Notes under the pieces: model-generated
What the model was told of the DNA's origin: nothing
Database searches by the model: none
What the model saw: the letters and a program-made list of their open reading frames with translations, nothing else
DNA from: Peptostreptococcaceae bacterium
GTDB lineage: Bacteria > Bacillota > Clostridia > Peptostreptococcales > Peptostreptococcaceae
Assembly (NCBI GenBank): GCA_025210335.1
Contig: JAOARY010000064.1
Coordinates: 1 to 64,000 of the forward strand
DNA length: 64,000 bases
Reading direction: 5' to 3'
Position numbers and translations under genes: made by a program
In this document: in pieces, positions 55,497 to 64,000 of the stretch
Numbering within the stretch: position 1 is the first letter of the stretch
How the letters are laid out: each line of letters starts with the position of its first letter

Positions 55497-56630
55497 TCAA
55501 CTTAAATTTTTTAATTTGTAAATTTTAAATATTATAGACATATCTATATTTCTTGTATCAATATCATTAATATTCAATATTTCTTCTATTTTTTTTATCC
55601 TATATCTTATGGTATTTTCATGTTGATACAATAATTTTGCAGTTTTTTTAAAATCTCGATTGTTTAAATAATAAATTAATGCAGTTTTTATAAGAGTTAA
55701 ATTATTTTTCTTATCATACTCCAATAGAGGTTCTATGATGTTATAATAATATTTTTCCACCCATATATTTTCCAAGAGTGGTAATAAAAATTTTTCCTCT
55801 CCTAAATCCTTAAAATATAAAATATTATTATTATCATTACAAATTTTTAATGTATTTAAAGCTTCCAACAATGCAATATTCATACTTTCTAAATCTTTAT
55901 GAACTAAACTAAAAGCTATATAATTATCCTTATCATTTAATCCCAATAATTTTATTGTTCTTAAAGCATAATTGTATATCTTCTTATCCTCTTTAATATC
56001 TTTATAACTATATATAAAAAAATACATATCCTTAAATTCAATAAGCTTACAAGATCTAGATATATCCCATTTGATTGGAATAGTTAAATCTCTTATGCAT
56101 TTATCTTTTGGTTTTACTGCCAAAATCAAAAAATTATCATAAAAATATTTATTTATATTTTTTACAATCTCTATTACATAATCTTCTTTTAGACTATCAT
56201 CTAATAATTTTTTTATATTTAAAAACAAATTATTTTTTGCCTCTAATCTTATTTTAGCTTCACTAAAATCATTTAAAATATCCTCAAAAAAAGCATCTTC
56301 ATAAAAAAATATAGGAAAATTATTCTTATTACAATAATCTATTATCTCTTTGGGTAAGGATTTTATATATATTGGCTTTATAGCTAAACCACTTGCATTT
56401 ATATCGATTAGAGCTTTTATAATATCTTTTATTACTTCCTTATCTTCTTTCCCCATCAAAAAATTTGTAAGAACAAATTCATCTTTATAAAAATTTTTTC
56501 TAACTTCTTCTTCATTTTCATAATCTAAAATCCCAATTTTACTTATTTGATTATGTAAGCCTTCTTTTCCACAAACCAATTTAAAACTTTTAAAGGTCTT
56601 TAAATTAAGAGCCTGTTCTATATTCATCAT
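55497..56630 (-). CDS. PucR-family transcriptional regulator
   Basis: About 377 residues. The N-terminal PucR domain (about 5-120) has LVCGKEGLHNQISKIGILDYE and FVLTNFLMGKE, and the C-terminal helix-turn-helix (about 315-370) is YYLNNRDFKKTAKLLYQHENTIRYRIKKIEEIL, the PucR/HTH_30 pattern. The middle resembles the GGDEF-like domain of the CdaR/PucR type. Such proteins activate purine, sugar acid or amino-acid catabolism. The neighbour EamA gene is a possible target. GGGGGT precedes tandem ATGs at 56630 and 56627, of which the first has better spacing; a longer frame from a TTG overlaps this site. Confidence 0.85.
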   Translation of the reverse strand: MMNIEQALNLKTFKSFKLVCGKEGLHNQISKIGILDYENEEEVRKNFYKDEFVLTNFLMGKEDKEVIKDIIKALIDINASGLAIKPIYIKSLPKEIIDYCNKNNFPIFFYEDAFFEDILNDFSEAKIRLEAKNNLFLNIKKLLDDSLKEDYVIEIVKNINKYFYDNFLILAVKPKDKCIRDLTIPIKWDISRSCKLIEFKDMYFFIYSYKDIKEDKKIYNYALRTIKLLGLNDKDNYIAFSLVHKDLESMNIALLEALNTLKICNDNNNILYFKDLGEEKFLLPLLENIWVEKYYYNIIEPLLEYDKKNNLTLIKTALIYYLNNRDFKKTAKLLYQHENTIRYRIKKIEEILNINDIDTRNIDMSIIFKIYKLKNLS

Positions 56631-56674
56631 AAAATCAACCCCCAAATTAAACTCTTTAATACTAATTTAATATT

Positions 56675-57895
56675 TTAATCTAATACCATTGAGACTATAT
56701 GTGCTAAATCTTTCATATTTCGTCTTTCCATTATATTTATAATTGCCTCCATAATTATATCTCCATGTTCCATAAACCTAGACAATTTATATATTATTTC
56801 TACAATCTTTTCATCCGTTAAATCTTCTTTGTATTTCTTTGTTGCCGCTATAAGATTAAACTTTAATATTATATATCTTATAACTAATACTATCATATTA
56901 TTAAAAATATCTGTCAAAAAAAATTCAGAATAAGGAAACTTAGTATTAAACATATTATTAACTAAATAATTTTCTAATATATATGATTTATTTTTAATAA
57001 AGGGTTTATAATAATTTTCATATGCATCAATATAAGAATTCAAAATTATATTATTATTTCCTGTAAAAAATTCAAATGTTTCTATTGATGTTTTGTAGAT
57101 TTCGCTATAATTATAATTATCTCCATTTTTTTTATACCCTAGTTTTAATAATTCATTAATTAGATATAATTCTACCTCTTTATTAATATTTATATCTTCT
57201 ATAGTCGCTTTAAATTCAAAGTTTTCTATTAATTTTTTATATAAATCAATACTATTTAATATTTCATCATACTTCTTAGACTTTAGTAATTCATCTATTT
57301 TTTTCATCACTATTGCAAGTATTGTTAATCTTTCACTTAAATCATACTCTCTATTTTGAATCAGTTCTATTGAAAAATTTCTTAATACCCAAAATAACTC
57401 TTGTTCTTGTTTTGAAATAAGCCTATAATCATATTTATCTATAAAATCATTATCATCCATATCAACAACTTCAAATTCCATCTTTTCCTTATTAAAAAGG
57501 CTTAATCTTACAACTTCTGGACATGATGTTGATAGTCCCTTTTCTTTAAAAAGCTCAGTATTTCCATATGTTCTTGGGTATATTTTACAAACCGTACCCA
57601 TATAATCCTCTCCACATTTTAGATATACTGAACATAATTTATTTTCATCTAAAAAAGGGCACATTCTATTCTCATTCATAATTATTTTTGCATAATCAAA
57701 ATCAGTGTTATTAGATCTATTTCTTTTAATATTTTCTTTAAACTTCTCTTTTAATTTTACATCTTTTTTGTATTCTTTGCATTTATTGTAAACCTTTTTA
57801 TCTACATATACATTCCAAATTTGACAACAAGTATCTTCACATTTTGATCCAATACAATTGAAATCATTATAAAACTTAGGTACCAAAAACTTCAA
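56675..57895 (-). CDS. FliB-family flagellin lysine-N-methylase homologue, second copy
   Basis: About 406 residues, paralogous to the gene at 53102-54316. The same cysteine clusters are visible: FNCIGSKCEDTCCQIWNVYVD, CPFLDENKLCSVYLKCGEDYMGTVCKIYPR and SCPEVVRLS. AAGGAG precedes a TTG at 57895 by 9 bases, and this start aligns the two paralogues from residue 1 (MKFLVPKFYNDF against MNVLIPTYLDKF). The first cluster and the C-terminal block with ENYLVNNMFNTKFPYS are strongly conserved. Function is inferred from the family. Confidence 0.85.
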   Translation of the reverse strand: MKFLVPKFYNDFNCIGSKCEDTCCQIWNVYVDKKVYNKCKEYKKDVKLKEKFKENIKRNRSNNTDFDYAKIIMNENRMCPFLDENKLCSVYLKCGEDYMGTVCKIYPRTYGNTELFKEKGLSTSCPEVVRLSLFNKEKMEFEVVDMDDNDFIDKYDYRLISKQEQELFWVLRNFSIELIQNREYDLSERLTILAIVMKKIDELLKSKKYDEILNSIDLYKKLIENFEFKATIEDININKEVELYLINELLKLGYKKNGDNYNYSEIYKTSIETFEFFTGNNNIILNSYIDAYENYYKPFIKNKSYILENYLVNNMFNTKFPYSEFFLTDIFNNMIVLVIRYIILKFNLIAATKKYKEDLTDEKIVEIIYKLSRFMEHGDIIMEAIINIMERRNMKDLAHIVSMVLD

Positions 57896-58048
57896 AAAAA
57901 TCAACTCCTTAAATATGTACACTATAAATTTTATCAACTAAATCTTTTTATAAATTTCATTTATCAAAGTACATTAGTATTATCGGCAAAATTATTATTT
58001 TCTATGATAAAATATTTTTAATATATTATATACGCTTTTGATTCTTTT

Positions 58049-58057
58049 TGTTATAAT
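58049..58057 (+). promoter_or_regulatory. Extended -10 promoter of the PAS-GGDEF gene
   Basis: TGTTATAAT, a TATAAT with extended -10 TG, about 55 bases upstream of the coding start; the -35 region is weak. Confidence 0.45.
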
Positions 58058-58113
58058 TAACATGTTATAAAACAATTGTATTTTAATAAATATAATTCAA
58101 AGGAGTTTTTTCT

Positions 58114-59040
58114 ATGGATTACGATATTTCAGATTTAATCGAAATAAAAACTAGATATGAGCTTGCATTAGAAGGCTCTAATAATGCGATTTGGGATTTA
58201 AATTTAAAGAATAATAATCTATTTATATCCGATAAGATAAATTTCATATTAGGTAAAGAAAATATAAAATTTAGAAGTATGAGAGACTTTTTTAATATAG
58301 TTGATTTAAATCAAAGAAAAAATGCTATGAAAAAATTCTACAATCATATAAAAACTAATGATTATCATTATACTGATGTTTTAAAAATAAACGGTAATAA
58401 AGATGATATATGGATAAAAATTTCAGGCAAAGTGAAAAATGATAATCACGGAAAACCATTGAGAATGGCCGGTTCTATATCAGATATAACTCATATTAAA
58501 AAAAATGAATTTGAAATAAAAAAATTAATAAAATTAGATAGTTTAACAAACACTTTAAATAGAAATAGTATAATAGAAGAAATAGAAAAAAGTTTAAATC
58601 AAGCAAAATTAAATGCTAATAAAAATTTAGCTCTATTATTTTTAGATTTAAACAAATTTAAAGAGTTGAATTTAAAATATGGTCATAATCAAGGTGATTT
58701 AATATTAAAAAATATCTCACAAAAAATTTTATCTACTCTAAATTCCAATGAGTTAATCGGCAGAATGGGTGGAGATGAATTTGTGATTATAAAAAGAAAT
58801 TATAAAAATATTGAAGATGTAAATATAACTTGTAAAAAAATATTAGATATTATAAATAAAGATATAAAAAAAGAGAATACTAATTCCAATATTAGTGCTA
58901 ATATTGGAATTAGTATTTACAAACTTGATGGTCATACATGTGATGACTTAATTAAAGCCGCCGACAAAGCTATGTATGAATCTCGAAAACTGGGCGAAAA
59001 CACTTATATGTATTATTCTAAAATTGAATTAAATATATAA
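58114..59040 (+). CDS. PAS-domain diguanylate cyclase
   Basis: A 308-residue soluble protein. An N-terminal PAS domain with PAC tail (about 10-125; ALEGSNNAIWDLNLKNNNLFISDK and MAGSISDITHIKK) is followed by a GGDEF domain (about 135-300) with LLFLDLNKFKELNLKYGHNQGD and the intact motif GRMGGDEFVII. It should make cyclic-di-GMP, with the PAS domain as an input sensor. There is no membrane segment. The ribosome binding site is AAAGGAG. It is one of three cyclic-di-GMP genes in the window; the next gene follows 71 bases later. Confidence 0.92.
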   Translation: MDYDISDLIEIKTRYELALEGSNNAIWDLNLKNNNLFISDKINFILGKENIKFRSMRDFFNIVDLNQRKNAMKKFYNHIKTNDYHYTDVLKINGNKDDIWIKISGKVKNDNHGKPLRMAGSISDITHIKKNEFEIKKLIKLDSLTNTLNRNSIIEEIEKSLNQAKLNANKNLALLFLDLNKFKELNLKYGHNQGDLILKNISQKILSTLNSNELIGRMGGDEFVIIKRNYKNIEDVNITCKKILDIINKDIKKENTNSNISANIGISIYKLDGHTCDDLIKAADKAMYESRKLGENTYMYYSKIELNI

Positions 59041-59111
59041 ACTTTATAAATAAACTTTATAAAAAAAATTGAATTTGCCCAATCATTAAATTTACGTGGA
59101 GGTTTTATTTT

Positions 59112-59678
59112 ATGAATAAAATAAATATATTAAAAAAAATAGGTAAAACTTTAAATAGTTTAGATATAACATGGGCTTTATCAAGCTCTTTAGTATTAAA
59201 AAAATATAATCTTGCAGATGATTTTAATGATATTGATATCATGGTATTAAAAAAAGATTTGCCACAGCTTGATAAAGCTCTTTTAAATTTAGGTGATGTT
59301 CTTTCAAAATCAGATAATAAAATCGAAGGGATTTATCATACAAAACATTTTTATAGGTATAATGTTGAAGGCATAGATGTTGAAGTTATGGCTGATTTAG
59401 ATATTCAAAATGACAACGGAATTTATAAACCTGAGTTTTCTTTAAATAAAATAGAAAATTTCATGTTAATAGATAATCTAAAGTTACCACTAGTTGCTCT
59501 TGAACAATGGTTTATATTTTATTATTTAATTCCTCAAAAAAAATACAAAGCCAAACTTATAAAAGAATATTTTAAAAAAAATAAATCCAAGAGAAAAGAT
59601 TTATTAAAAGAGGCTTTGACTAAGGAAATACCTGATGAATTGAAAAAAGAAATAAATGATATTATAAAAAATTATTAA
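59112..59678 (+). CDS. Nucleotidyltransferase-fold protein
   Basis: A 188-residue protein with the start of a minimal nucleotidyltransferase fold: WALSSSLVLKKYNL, then DDFNDIDIMVLKKDL, where the Asp-x-Asp after the SSS helix fits the catalytic pair, and a third acidic residue in GIDVEVMADLDI. The C-terminal part is helical and Lys-rich. Similar proteins are usually annotated as nucleotidyltransferase or hypothetical. The substrate is unknown. The gene may be the second of a short unit with the PAS-GGDEF gene; a GTGGAGG site precedes the ATG. Confidence 0.6.
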   Translation: MNKINILKKIGKTLNSLDITWALSSSLVLKKYNLADDFNDIDIMVLKKDLPQLDKALLNLGDVLSKSDNKIEGIYHTKHFYRYNVEGIDVEVMADLDIQNDNGIYKPEFSLNKIENFMLIDNLKLPLVALEQWFIFYYLIPQKKYKAKLIKEYFKKNKSKRKDLLKEALTKEIPDELKKEINDIIKNY

Positions 59679-59695
59679 AAAATTTTATTTTTTTA

Positions 59696-59724
59696 TTGAC
59701 ATAGATTTTTAATTTTAATATAAT
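59696..59724 (+). promoter_or_regulatory. Perfect consensus promoter of the symporter T-box leader
   Basis: TTGACA (59696-59701) and TATAAT (59719-59724) with a 17-base spacer, both exact consensus. A transcript would start near 59731, just ahead of the T-box stem I. Confidence 0.92.
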
Positions 59725-59744
59725 AACAATCAATAAATGATTTA

Positions 59745-60004
59745 TAAAATAAGACTGTGATGGAGAAAAAACATTGAAACTGTAATTAAAGAGAGTTAGG
59801 AATGGTGAGATCCTAATATTATAAGACTTTGTATATATTCACTCCTAAGTTTTTATCCTTAAAGTTTTTTACAAGTAGGGATAAAGGGTTGTCACCCTTA
59901 TACGACAGAGGTTTGATTGAACCTTTAAAGAGATTCTTTTTTTAAAGAAACTAGAGTGGTACCGTGAAGCTTAAGCTTTGCCTCTAAATATAGAGGCAAA
60001 GCTT
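59745..60004 (+). promoter_or_regulatory. T-box leader of the sodium/amino-acid symporter gene
   Basis: The T-box sequence AGAGTGGTACCGTG (59953-59966) is clear. The stem I region starts around 59745 and includes AGAGAGTTAGG and the AG-bulge-type segment GGTGAGATCC (59804-59813). The expression platform ends in a strong terminator. The bulge reads UGGU, which pairs with a tRNA having discriminator A and thus disfavours tRNA(Trp). I could not fix the specifier codon; TAT (Tyr), TTC (Phe) and TTG (Leu) all occur in the right area. Confidence 0.88.
59973..60004 (+). terminator. T-box terminator upstream of the symporter gene
   Basis: Perfect arms AAGCTTTGCCTCTA and TAGAGGCAAAGCTT around AATA, followed by a run of T. 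It is the terminator alternative to the T-box antiterminator. Confidence 0.9.
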
Positions 60005-60081
60005 TTTTTATTTACTTAAAAACATGTTTTATATAAAAATTTTATGCGCATAAATAAAATTATATTCTTGGAGGAAATTTA

Positions 60082-61449
60082 ATGAAAGAAAGTTTACAAA
60101 CTCGTGATAGTTGGAATTCAAAATTAGGTTTTATATTAGCAACAGCAGGTTCTGCTGTTGGTCTTGGCAACCTATGGAAATTCCCTTATACCGTTGGAAA
60201 AAATGGTGGTGGTGCATTTTTACTTGTTTATATGATATTTTTATTATTAATCGGATATCCACTTATGTTAGCAGCTATAACTTTAGGTCGTAAAACTAAA
60301 TTATGTGCTGTTGGTGCTTATAAATCCATAAATAAAAATTGGGCTTTTGTCGGTTTTTTAGGTGTCTTATGTGGTTTTTTCATCTTAGCATTCTACTCTA
60401 CTGTTGGTGGATGGGTTATATATTATTTAATAGAAGCTTTAAAAGGTAATTTAAACACAACAGATTCAACTCTTTTAGCTAATATTTTTACAAATTTTAT
60501 ATCATCACCTCAAAAAAGTATATTATATCAAGCAGCATTTTTATTTGTAACTTATTTGATTGTTGTAAAAGGTATTAAAAATGGAATTGAAAAAGCAAGT
60601 AAAATTATGATGCCCACTTTACTTATTATGATAGTAATAATCGCATTTAGATCTCTTAGTCTTCCAAATGCAATAGAAGGTATTAAATTTTTATTCATAC
60701 CTGATTTTTCAAAGATAAATCTTAATGTTATAATGAATGCACTTGGTCAAGTATTTTTCTCTCTTAGTATAGGGATGGGGGTAATTGTCACTTATGGTAG
60801 TTATTTAGATAAAAAAGAAAATATAATTCTAGCATCTACTTATATCCCTTTATTAGATACATTTGTAGCATTAGTAGCAGGTCTTGCAACAATACCAGCT
60901 GTATTTTCTTTTAATTTTGAAATCGCACAAGGACCTTCCCTTATGTTTATTACTCTACCTGCTGTGTTTTCAAGTATGAGTTTTGGTTATTTATTTTGTA
61001 TTGTATTTTTTATATTAGTATTATTTGCAGCTTTAACATCTTCAATATCAATGCTAGAAGTATGTGTTTCTTATTTTGTTGATGAAAAAAATACTAAAAG
61101 ATCTACCAGTGCAATATATATAACTTTAGTAATATTTCTAATGGGAATACCAGCAAGTCTATCAATGGGGATTTTAAAAGATTTTAAATTACTTGGAAGT
61201 CTTAATTTCTTTGATTTTTATGATAAATTAACCTCAAATATATTTCTACCACTTGGAGGATTTTTATTGGCCATATTTGTTGGATATGTATTAACTACAA
61301 AAGTAGCATTAGAAGAAATAACTATAAATAACGAAAAGTTTATTTTATCTGATATATGGTGTTTTTTAATAAAATATATAGTGCCTCCTTTGGTTTTTAT
61401 AATACTTATAAATTCTCTTAAAGAACTTTTTATTTTAATTACAAATTAA
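60082..61449 (+). CDS. Sodium:amino-acid symporter of the NSS (SNF) family
   Basis: A 455-residue transporter with about 12 hydrophobic segments. The NSS family signatures are clear: DSWNSKLGFILATAGSAVGLGNLWKFPYTVGKNGGGAF at the N terminus, including the unwound TM1 sodium/substrate site, YSTVGGWVIYYL, and GQVFFSLSIGMGVIVTYGSYL in TM6. The family includes LeuT (Leu), TnaT/MhsT (Trp) and Tyt1 (Tyr). The T-box in front indicates control by an uncharged tRNA, and its UGGU bulge disfavours Trp. Thus the cargo is probably a hydrophobic or aromatic amino acid such as Tyr, Phe or Leu. GGAGG precedes the ATG. Confidence 0.93.
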   Translation: MKESLQTRDSWNSKLGFILATAGSAVGLGNLWKFPYTVGKNGGGAFLLVYMIFLLLIGYPLMLAAITLGRKTKLCAVGAYKSINKNWAFVGFLGVLCGFFILAFYSTVGGWVIYYLIEALKGNLNTTDSTLLANIFTNFISSPQKSILYQAAFLFVTYLIVVKGIKNGIEKASKIMMPTLLIMIVIIAFRSLSLPNAIEGIKFLFIPDFSKINLNVIMNALGQVFFSLSIGMGVIVTYGSYLDKKENIILASTYIPLLDTFVALVAGLATIPAVFSFNFEIAQGPSLMFITLPAVFSSMSFGYLFCIVFFILVLFAALTSSISMLEVCVSYFVDEKNTKRSTSAIYITLVIFLMGIPASLSMGILKDFKLLGSLNFFDFYDKLTSNIFLPLGGFLLAIFVGYVLTTKVALEEITINNEKFILSDIWCFLIKYIVPPLVFIILINSLKELFILITN

Positions 61450-61475
61450 TATAATATTGTAATATCAAAAAAATT

Positions 61476-61524
61476 TACTATTATATATTATGTAAAATTA
61501 AATTTCACATAATATATAATAGTA
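61476..61524. terminator. Bidirectional terminator between the symporter gene and nadC
   Basis: A perfect 18-bp inverted repeat (arms 61476-61493 and 61507-61524, TACTATTATATATTATGT) with a 13-base loop; the minus strand continues with a T run. Confidence 0.75.
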
Positions 61525-61565
61525 TCTTAATATAATCATCTACAATATTATGTTTTATACTAATT

Positions 61566-62396
61566 CTATTTAAAATTCAAACTTAAATCTAAAGATTTTA
61601 TACTATGTGTTAATGTTCCTAATGATATTATATCTATATCAAGATTTTTTAAATACTTTAATCTTTCAAAATCTATTCCACCAGATACTTCTATAATGGC
61701 CTTTTTATCTATTATTTTAATTGCTTCTTTTATCATCTCATTGTCCATATTATCTAACATTATAATATCTACATTTGATTCTATAGCCTCTTTAACCTCT
61801 TTTATGCATGTAGTTTCAACTTCTATTTTATGAGCATGGGATAAATTATTTTTTATTCTTTCCACTGCATTTTTTATTCCACCACTAGCTTTTATATGAT
61901 TATCTTTAATCATAACAAGATCATATAATCCAAATCTATGATTTTTAGCTCCACCAATTTTAACTGCATATTTTTCTAATATTCTAAGATTTGGTGTTGT
62001 TTTTCTAGTATCTACTAATTTTATACTGTCATCATTCAACTCTTCTACATATTTTCTTGTCTTACTTGCAATTCCACTCATCCTTTGTAAAAAATTAAGT
62101 GCTACACGTTCTGCCTTTAATATATCTTTTGTACTTCCCTTGATTATAAGTACATCTTCTCCTTTTAAAACTTTTTGTCCATCTTGCTTTAATATTTCAA
62201 ATACTAAAGTTGAATTTAACATATTAAAAGTCATAATTGCAATATCTATTCCACATAAAATTCCATTTTCTTTTGCTGTTATCACTGCTGTTTTCATGTT
62301 CTTTTCATCTATTAAATTATCCGTTGTTATATCTCCTGTAAAAATATCCTCATATAATGCATTTTTAATTATATTTTTTACTTTATCTATATTCAA
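61566..62396 (-). CDS. nadC: Nicotinate-nucleotide pyrophosphorylase (quinolinate phosphoribosyltransferase)
   Basis: A 276-residue enzyme that converts quinolinate and PRPP to nicotinate mononucleotide in de novo NAD synthesis. The family blocks are clear: ALYEDIFTGDITTD, RVALNFLQRMSGIAS, DTRKTTPNLRILEKYAVKIGG, KNHRFGLYDLVMIKDNHI and the C-terminal EVSGGIDF. The start is a TTG at 62396 with AAGGTGG 7 bases upstream. TTGA gives a 4-base overlap with the nadB stop codon, so the two are translationally coupled. Confidence 0.96.
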   Translation of the reverse strand: MNIDKVKNIIKNALYEDIFTGDITTDNLIDEKNMKTAVITAKENGILCGIDIAIMTFNMLNSTLVFEILKQDGQKVLKGEDVLIIKGSTKDILKAERVALNFLQRMSGIASKTRKYVEELNDDSIKLVDTRKTTPNLRILEKYAVKIGGAKNHRFGLYDLVMIKDNHIKASGGIKNAVERIKNNLSHAHKIEVETTCIKEVKEAIESNVDIIMLDNMDNEMIKEAIKIIDKKAIIEVSGGIDFERLKYLKNLDIDIISLGTLTHSIKSLDLSLNFK

Positions 62397-63994
62397 TTTA
62401 ATACCACCTTTTTTTCATCATCTATTTTAAATTTAAATCCATTTTTAAATTTATCATTCTTTCTTGGATAGTCACTTCTATAATGAGCACCTCTACTTTC
62501 TTTCCTATATAATGCTGATTTTATAATTATCTTAGATAACAAAATCATATTTTTAAGTTCAAAATAATCAATATTTTTTTTATTTATCAATTCTAATTCT
62601 TTTTGTATATTACAAATTAAAATAAAAGCATTATTTAATCCAATCTTATCCCTTATAATTCCAACTTTATCTTGCATAATTTCACGCAAAGCAGTTTTTA
62701 ATTTTACTACTCTTTTATATTTCTTATAATCTATATTTTTATAATCTATTTCTAAGAGATATTTCTTGATAATATCATCTATATCTTCATTTTCTTTTGT
62801 TTCTAAAGAATATCTATATAACTCATCACTTGCAATTTTAGAAAAAACTGCTCCTTCAAGCAAGGAATTACTTGCCAATCTATTAGCACCATGTACTTTT
62901 AAATTTGCACATTCACCACAGGCATAAAGACCATCTATATTTGTTTTACAATTTATATCAGCACTTATTCCGCCCATAAGATAATGAGCCGCTGGTGTTA
63001 TGCTTATATATTCCTTGGTAATATCTAATCCATATTTTAAACATGTATTATACACTCTTGGAAATCTGTTTTTTATAAAATTTTTATCTCTAAAACTAAT
63101 ATCTAAATATATATTTTTTTGCTTTGATTTTTTTATTTCTTCATAAATTGCCCTTGAAACAATATCCCTTTTTGCAAGTTCCATCTTTTTATCATATTTA
63201 ACCATAAATCTTTCATTTATTTCATTTAAAAGAACTGCGCCTTCACCTCTAATAGCCTCTGATATTAAAAAATTGGGTGCATTTTCTATATTCAAAGTAG
63301 TTGGATGAAATTGTATAAATTCCATATCATCTATATATGCTCCTGCTCTATAAGCTAATGCAATTCCATCGCCTGTTGTAACCTCAGGATTAGATGTATT
63401 CTTATACAAATTCCCACATCCACCAGTTGACATTATAATACCTTTAGATAAATATATATCTAACTCCCCATTTTTCTTGTCTAGTGTATATACACCAAAA
63501 ACTCTATTATTCTTTGTTATCAAATCCAAAGCAAATAGATTTGATTTATAATCTATATTTGAAGTATTTTTTACTTTATTAAATAAAGATAATCTTATAC
63601 TCTTTCCCGTATTATCTCCATTTGAATGAAGTACCCTATTTACGCTGTGAGCCCCTTCTTTTCCTAATGATAATTTTTCACCATCAAAATCAAAATTTAC
63701 TCCATTATATATTAAATTCTCTATTGCATTTTTGCCATTTTCAATCATAAATTTAACATTTTCTTCATTACAATAATCATCCCCAGCATCTAGAGTATCT
63801 TTTATATGCAATTTAACTGAATCCTCTGTAGAAATTGGGGCTGCTATTCCTCCTTGAGCATGTTCTGTATTACATTCATTATTATCACCTTTAGAAATTA
63901 ATAGTACTCTTCCTTTTTTAGATAAATTTATAGCACTATTTAAACCTGTTATTCCTGCTCCTATTATAATATAATCATAATAATATTTATTCAT
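62393..63994 (-). CDS. nadB: L-aspartate oxidase
   Basis: A 533-residue FAD enzyme that oxidises L-aspartate to iminoaspartate, the first step of de novo NAD synthesis; in anaerobes fumarate may accept the electrons. The FAD-binding motif is IIIGAGITGLNSA, followed by EHAQGGIAAP, DAGDDYC and HSNGDNTGKS; the substrate region QFHPTTL and the GGISAD and GANRLASNSLLEGAVF blocks are typical. The ATG is at 63994, so the ribosome binding site is nearly outside the window. nadA, which normally accompanies nadB and nadC, is not in the window and may lie upstream. Confidence 0.96.
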   Translation of the reverse strand: MNKYYYDYIIIGAGITGLNSAINLSKKGRVLLISKGDNNECNTEHAQGGIAAPISTEDSVKLHIKDTLDAGDDYCNEENVKFMIENGKNAIENLIYNGVNFDFDGEKLSLGKEGAHSVNRVLHSNGDNTGKSIRLSLFNKVKNTSNIDYKSNLFALDLITKNNRVFGVYTLDKKNGELDIYLSKGIIMSTGGCGNLYKNTSNPEVTTGDGIALAYRAGAYIDDMEFIQFHPTTLNIENAPNFLISEAIRGEGAVLLNEINERFMVKYDKKMELAKRDIVSRAIYEEIKKSKQKNIYLDISFRDKNFIKNRFPRVYNTCLKYGLDITKEYISITPAAHYLMGGISADINCKTNIDGLYACGECANLKVHGANRLASNSLLEGAVFSKIASDELYRYSLETKENEDIDDIIKKYLLEIDYKNIDYKKYKRVVKLKTALREIMQDKVGIIRDKIGLNNAFILICNIQKELELINKKNIDYFELKNMILLSKIIIKSALYRKESRGAHYRSDYPRKNDKFKNGFKFKIDDEKKVVLN

Positions 63995-64000
63995 TTTAAC

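Noticed and set aside
1..64000. CRISPR array, prophage or insertion sequence
   Set aside because: No regularly spaced repeats, transposase, integrase or phage structural genes were seen.

Overview
This 64 kb window is very AT-rich chromosomal DNA from a low-GC Gram-positive anaerobe (Firmicutes, Clostridia-like). Evidence: strong AGGAGG-type ribosome binding sites, two T-box leaders, a GatCAB amidotransferase operon, ECF-type transport, an S-layer-homology protein, clostridial-type collagenases and frequent TTG starts. Two FliB homologues suggest a motile lineage. My best guess is the oral/gut Peptostreptococcaceae and relatives; the genus cannot be fixed from sequence reading alone. I saw no rRNA, tRNA, CRISPR array, prophage or insertion sequence.

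Layout. (1) 1-7.4 kb, minus strand: trigger factor, a UPF0316 membrane protein, a small phosphodiesterase, a fused RNase PH/RdgB, a cell-wall amidase and an AIR-synthase-like enzyme. (2) 7.4-13.4 kb: an oligopeptide ABC transporter, with oppBCDF as one operon closed by a perfect hairpin and oppA as a separate unit with its own terminator. (3) 13.8-19.3 kb: an isochorismatase-like hydrolase, a membrane diguanylate cyclase and gatCAB. (4) 19.4-21.3 kb: a solitary DNA adenine methyltransferase. (5) 21.4-30.7 kb: the most distinctive region, a corrinoid-uptake locus. A cobalamin riboswitch with its own terminator precedes a DUF4430 lipoprotein, EcfT, a double EcfA, an EcfS, an alpha/alpha-toroid secreted protein and another DUF4430 protein. 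A second unit follows, with another toroid protein and a DUF4430 protein carrying SLH repeats. Toroid plus DUF4430 are the two halves of animal transcobalamin/intrinsic factor, so this looks like a split, cell-surface B12 capture system feeding an ECF transporter.

(6) 30.8-39.2 kb: a TIM-barrel protein, a zinc-ribbon protein, an ArsB/NhaD-type ion transporter, an unknown tandem paralogue pair, a TetR regulator with a long regulated leader, a two-component system and an ornithine-cyclodeaminase-family enzyme. (7) 39.4-44.7 kb: a large secreted protein with dockerin-like repeats and a transglutaminase domain, a YdcZ-type membrane pair and a GGDEF/EAL protein. (8) 44.9-53.0 kb: tyrS under T-box control, then two tandem secreted M9 collagenases with collagen-binding-like C termini. 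(9) 53.1-59.7 kb: two FliB paralogues flanking an EamA transporter and a PucR regulator, then a PAS-GGDEF protein and a nucleotidyltransferase-fold protein. (10) 59.7-64 kb: a T-box-controlled sodium/amino-acid symporter, then nadB-nadC, with nadB running to the window edge.

Together the genes fit a protein- and peptide-consuming, host-associated anaerobe: extracellular collagenases make peptides, Opp and the symporter import peptides and amino acids, scarce corrinoid is scavenged at the surface, and cyclic-di-GMP proteins (three genes) and two-component signalling tune behaviour. Functions are inferred from sequence motifs and family knowledge. Start codons were moved from the longest frame wherever a ribosome binding site clearly pointed to an internal start.
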